Source: CAWGHZ01 sp963822575 (lineage in GTDB: Bacteria > Pseudomonadota > Alphaproteobacteria > MPNO01 > DASWLB01). Taken from it: 64,000 nt of DNA. The notes under the pieces are model-generated. The model saw only the letters and a program-made list of their open reading frames with translations, ran no database searches and had not been told where the DNA came from. Within the stretch, counting starts at the first letter, position 1; the number at the start of each line of letters is the position of its first letter. The stretch spans positions 310,001 to 374,000 of the forward strand of contig CAWGHZ010000007.1 of assembly GCA_963822575.1 (NCBI GenBank), in the 5' to 3' direction. This document shows, piece by piece, positions 61,106 to 64,000 of this stretch. Made by a program: the position numbers and the translations under genes.

Positions 61106-63304
61106 ATGATCTTCGACCGTCTCTCCGCGCGCTCCGAGGCCGCCTTGCCGATCGAACGGGGCTTGTCGCGCCGGCGCTTCCTGCAGGTGGGCACGGCCGC
61201 CGGCGGTGGCATGCTGCTCAGCCTGACCCTGCCGTTCGCCAGGCGCGCAGCCGATGCAGCCAGTCCGAGCAGGTTCGCACCGAACGCCTTCATTCGCATC
61301 GATCGCAACGGCGATATCATCCTGATCATGCCTTATGTCGAGATGGGCCAGGGCACCTACACATCGATTCCCATGCTGATCGCCGAAGAGCTGGAGGTCA
61401 CGCTGGACCGCGTTCGGCTCGAAGCGGCGCCGCCAAATCCCAAGTTTTATGGCAACCCGCTGCTCGCGGGCGAGCAGATTACCGGCGGGTCGACAGCGAT
61501 CCGCGCCGTCTGGACGCCGCTGCGCGAAGCCGGAGCGGTCGCGCGGACCATGTTGGTGGCGGCCGCGGCGAAGCGCTGGAATGTCGATCCGGCGTCCTGC
61601 CGCGCGGCCGGCGGCGCGGTGATACTCACTGCGACCGGGCAAAGCCTCGCTTATGGCGAGATCGCCACGGCGGCAGCGCACATGCCCGTACCGCGCGAGG
61701 TCCCGCTCAAGCCCCCGGAGGCTTTCACGCTCATCGGCACGCCGGCGAAGCGACTGGATACGCCCGCGAAGGTCAATGGCACTGCGCTCTACGGGATCGA
61801 TATGCGTTCGCCGGGCGTGAAGATCGCGACGCTCGTGCAGTCTCCGGTGTTCGGCGGTCGCCTCAAGAGCGTGGACGATCGTGCGGCGCGGGCCGTGAAC
61901 GGCGTTCGCCAGGTCGTCCAGCTCGACGACGCCGTCGCGGTGGTGGCCGACCATATGGGGGCGGCGAAGAAGGGCCTCGACTCCCTCAAGATCGTCTGGG
62001 ACGACGGCCCGCACGCGAAGCTCGCGACTGTCGACATCGTCCGCGAGCTCGAGGAAGCGACGCTCCATTCGGGGCCGGTCGCACAGAATATCGGCGACAG
62101 CGCGTCTGCCATGGCGCACGCCGCGACCAAGGTCGAGGCGAACTATCACGTGCCGTTTCTTGCGCATGCGACGATGGAGCCGATGAACTGCATGGTGCAC
62201 GTCCGCGCGGACGGCTGCGACGTCTGGGTCGGCAGCCAAGTGGTGGCGCGCGCCCAGGCGGCGGCCGCGAGGGTGACGGGATTGCCGCTCGACAAGGTTG
62301 CGGTCCACAACCAGCTCCTCGGCGGCGGCTTCGGCCGGCGGCTGGAAGTCGACGGGATTACACGGGCCGTCCAGATCGCGCAGCAGGTCGAAGGCCCGGT
62401 CAAGGTGGTGTGGACGCGCGAGGAGGACATCCAGCACGATATGTATCGTCCGATGTTTTTCGACCGGTTGTCCGCGGGGTTGGATCGGCAGGGCAAACCG
62501 ATTGCGTGGACGCATCGCTTCGCCGGCTCCTCGATCCTTGCAAGGTTTCTTCCCATCGCCTTCAAGAATGGCCTCGATTCCGACAGCACCGACGGTGCGA
62601 TCGACCTCGTCTACGGCCTTCCAAATCTGCGCGTCGAGTATCTGCGGGTCGAACCACCGGGTGTTCCGACGGCCTTCTGGCGCAGCGTCGGACCGTCGCA
62701 TAACGTATTCGTGGTCGAAAGTTTCATGGACGAGTTGGCCACCGCGGCGAAGCAGGACCCGGTCGCCTATCGACGGCACCTCCTGCATAAATCTCCGCGC
62801 GCCAAGGCTGTACTTGACCTCGCCGCCGAAAAGGCTGGGTGGGGACAAGACCTGTCGGCGAGGGTCGGCCGCGGCGTGGCCCTTCAATTCGCCTTCGGGA
62901 CATACATGGCGCAGGTCGCGGAAGTCGAGGTTGCCACGGACGGCACCGTCCGAGTGCGCCGCGTAACCTGCGCGGTCGATTGCGGCACGGCGGTAAATCC
63001 CGACACCATCCGCGCCCAGGTCGAGGGCGCGGTCGTGTTCGGCATCACCGCGGCGCTCTACGGCAAGATCACCGTGAAGGACGGACGCGTCGAGCAGGCC
63101 AACTTCGACAACTACCGGGCCCTGCGCATGAACGAGGCGCCGGCCATCGACGTCCACATCGTCCTGAACAACGAATCGCCCGGCGGCATGGGCGAGCCGG
63201 GAACCTCGGCCGTCGTTCCTGCCGTCGTCAATGCCATCTTCGCGGCAACCGGCAAGCGGCAGCGGGCCATGCCGGTTGATACCGACGCCCTGAAGGCCAT
63301 CTGA
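61106..63304 (+). CDS. Molybdopterin subunit of an isoquinoline 1-oxidoreductase-like enzyme (IorB-like), Tat-exported
   Basis: A 732-residue Mo-cofactor subunit. A Tat signal, SRRRFLQVGTAAGGGMLLSL, is at residues 20-39, so the enzyme acts in the periplasm, with its 2Fe-2S partner carried along. MPYVEMGQGTYTSIPMLIAE, LGGGFGRRLEVDGITRAVQI, FWRSVGPSHNVFVVES and GGMGEPGTSAVVPAVVNAIF bind cofactor, the last with the catalytic Glu (GMGEPG, near residue 697). It hydroxylates an aldehyde or N-heterocycle and passes electrons to the respiratory chain by a cytochrome. TTG at 61100 is an alternative start overlapping the iorA stop. Confidence 0.93.
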   Translation: MIFDRLSARSEAALPIERGLSRRRFLQVGTAAGGGMLLSLTLPFARRAADAASPSRFAPNAFIRIDRNGDIILIMPYVEMGQGTYTSIPMLIAEELEVTLDRVRLEAAPPNPKFYGNPLLAGEQITGGSTAIRAVWTPLREAGAVARTMLVAAAAKRWNVDPASCRAAGGAVILTATGQSLAYGEIATAAAHMPVPREVPLKPPEAFTLIGTPAKRLDTPAKVNGTALYGIDMRSPGVKIATLVQSPVFGGRLKSVDDRAARAVNGVRQVVQLDDAVAVVADHMGAAKKGLDSLKIVWDDGPHAKLATVDIVRELEEATLHSGPVAQNIGDSASAMAHAATKVEANYHVPFLAHATMEPMNCMVHVRADGCDVWVGSQVVARAQAAAARVTGLPLDKVAVHNQLLGGGFGRRLEVDGITRAVQIAQQVEGPVKVVWTREEDIQHDMYRPMFFDRLSAGLDRQGKPIAWTHRFAGSSILARFLPIAFKNGLDSDSTDGAIDLVYGLPNLRVEYLRVEPPGVPTAFWRSVGPSHNVFVVESFMDELATAAKQDPVAYRRHLLHKSPRAKAVLDLAAEKAGWGQDLSARVGRGVALQFAFGTYMAQVAEVEVATDGTVRVRRVTCAVDCGTAVNPDTIRAQVEGAVVFGITAALYGKITVKDGRVEQANFDNYRALRMNEAPAIDVHIVLNNESPGGMGEPGTSAVVPAVVNAIFAATGKRQRAMPVDTDALKAI

Positions 63305-63309
63305 GTTCG

Positions 63310-63439
63310 CTAGCGCGGTTTTCGATCAGACGGGTCCAGCCCGCTCCCCCGCCCGGCCACCCACACCAGGATACCGTCGTTGGGTGGCCGGGTGGGGGTG
63401 CGGGCCGGTGCGATTCCGCGCGAGCGGAAAGGGCTCTAG
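63310..63439. repeat. 130-bp repeat element, copy B (CTAG ends)
   Basis: Second copy of the element at 44641-44770, same orientation, differing at eight positions, three of them in loops. The tetraloop of the right-hand hairpin changes from GTGA to GCGA and so stays GNRA-type, and the CCGGCCACCCA stem is kept. It begins six bases after the stop of the iorB-like gene. On the minus strand it runs through in frame at the end of the next small open frame, but the two copies share no conserved coding. Confidence 0.85.
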
Positions 63440-63595
63440 GCGTTCGCCGGCTTCCACCAGCCCCATGCGGAGTCCGGCCGGGTATGCGGCGAGGGTGACC
63501 GCGACCTCCTCGCCTCGCTTAAGGCGGCCGTAGGCGGCGAGGACGGAGCGAAGAGCATCGCGCGGCGCCTCACGGCGGAGATCGAGCGCCTGCAT
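63326..63595 (-). CDS. Small protein interrupted by repeat copy B
   Basis: An open frame of 89 codons. The first 53 (MQALDLRREAPRDALRSVLA, then AYGRLKRGEEVAVTLAAYPA, GLRMGLVEAGERL) look like a compact alpha/beta domain, perhaps of the DUF2249/TusA-like kind, not firmly recognised. From about codon 54 the frame runs into the 130-bp repeat (ARNRTGPHPHPATQRR), so the natural C-terminus is lost or replaced. It starts six bases after the stop of the isocitrate-lyase-type gene and is likely co-transcribed with it. Functional status unknown. Confidence 0.5.
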   Translation of the reverse strand: MQALDLRREAPRDALRSVLAAYGRLKRGEEVAVTLAAYPAGLRMGLVEAGERLEPFPLARNRTGPHPHPATQRRYPGVGGRAGERAGPV

Positions 63596-63600
63596 GGCGG

Positions 63601-64000
63601 TTATCCTTTCGCGAACAGCTTCTGGGCTTCGGGGTGAGTCATCTCGGCAGACAGCGCGTCGAAGCGCCCCGTCTCGCGGAGCAGCGTGGCCAGAGCCTTC
63701 ATCGCGGACATGGCGACAAGGGTCGGCGCCGAAGCGATGGTGATGCGCGCGACGCCGAGCCGTTCCAGCGCGGCCGCATCCGGCATGCCGGCCCGGCCGG
63801 TCACGTTCACCGGCGCGCAGACCGCCGCGACGAAGGCGGCGATGGCGTCGGGCTCGCGCAGTCCGAATGGATAGACGCAGTCGGCGCCGGCAGCGAGATA
63901 CGCTTTGCAGCGCGCGACGGTCTCCTCGAAGCGCGTCGTCTCGTTGCCGTGACGCAGGAAGATGACGTCGCAGCGTGCATTGATGACGATCGGCACGCCT
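63601..64000 (-). CDS. Isocitrate lyase/PEP mutase family protein, C-terminal part
   Basis: The last about 133 codons are present; the gene enters from the right edge. GMPIVINARCDVIFLRHGNE, then YLAAGADCVYPFGLREPDAI and VNVTGRAGMPDAAALERLGV are typical of the isocitrate lyase/phosphoenolpyruvate mutase superfamily (oxaloacetate decarboxylase or 2-methylisocitrate lyase-like branch). The N-terminal catalytic KKCGH-type loop is outside the window, so the activity cannot be narrowed. The stop is five bases before the small gene that follows. Confidence 0.82.
   Translation of the reverse strand, partial: GVPIVINARCDVIFLRHGNETTRFEETVARCKAYLAAGADCVYPFGLREPDAIAAFVAAVCAPVNVTGRAGMPDAAALERLGVARITIASAPTLVAMSAMKALATLLRETGRFDALSAEMTHPEAQKLFAKG

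Noticed and set aside
42480..64000. Second copy of the tRNA-Ser 3' end (attR)
   Set aside because: I did not see a repeat of the tRNA 3' segment inside the window. The right island boundary, if any, lies outside.

Overview
The window is high-GC DNA (roughly two thirds or more G+C by eye) with dense, often overlapping genes. The gene families (HWE histidine kinase, EipB/DUF1849, TRAP and Liv transporters, FixJ-type regulators, CTAG-bounded palindromes) point to a soil-type alphaproteobacterium, perhaps Rhodospirillales-like. The order assignment is inference only.

Positions 1-25,000 form a catabolic region. A long minus-strand series (8979 down to 1) runs TRAP transporter dctP-dctQ-dctM, acyl-CoA ligase, enol-lactonase-like hydrolase, M17 peptidase, PNPOx-fold flavoprotein, two tandem cupins, a lipocalin-like protein and a beta-keto acid cleavage enzyme. 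A luciferase-like flavin monooxygenase with an FNR/FixK-type box upstream, an orphan molybdenum hydroxylase large subunit, a class III ring-cleavage dioxygenase (ligA-ligB-like) with a FAH-family hydrolase, and a divergent RidA protein follow. Next come an HWE sensor kinase and a benzoate-CoA-ligase-like gene leading into a branched-chain-type ABC importer (substrate-binding protein, livH, livM, livG, livF) and an alpha/beta hydrolase. Together they look like uptake, CoA activation, hydroxylation, ring cleavage and lower-pathway processing of aromatic acids.

Positions 25,000-42,510 are core genome: dprA, topA, rnr, an S41 lipoprotein protease (frameshifted), two VOC proteins around rpmG (L33, only 55 aa), aspS, a lipoprotein, a GGDEF cyclase, eipB, and rplU-rpmA-obgE-proB, ending at tRNA-Ser(CGA).

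From 42,511 to the right edge the DNA looks like an accessory, partly decayed island. A tyrosine-integrase relic lies just beyond the tRNA. Then come two arsenic units (arsR-arsI-arsC forward, arsR-acr3 reverse, each with a visible promoter and dyad operator), an OsmC/ABC-2 permease chimera, a truncated capA, an HxlR-controlled EmrAB-type efflux operon, an oxidoreductase remnant beside an intact mercuric-reductase-like flavoprotein, a 3-methyladenine glycosylase, a MOSC-ferredoxin reductase fusion, truncated sigma-32-like and cytochrome c relics, a MEDS/histidine kinase/response regulator/FixJ signalling module, an isoquinoline-oxidoreductase-like IorAB pair with a Tat signal, and a partial isocitrate lyase/PEP mutase-family gene.

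Two 130-bp direct repeats (about 94% identical) flank 18.5 kb of this island. They and two other palindromes have CTAG ends, as expected for small IS630- or IS5-type non-autonomous elements. Three genes (S41 protease, ABC-2 permease, histidine kinase) are each broken by what looks like one extra G, which may be sequence error rather than decay.
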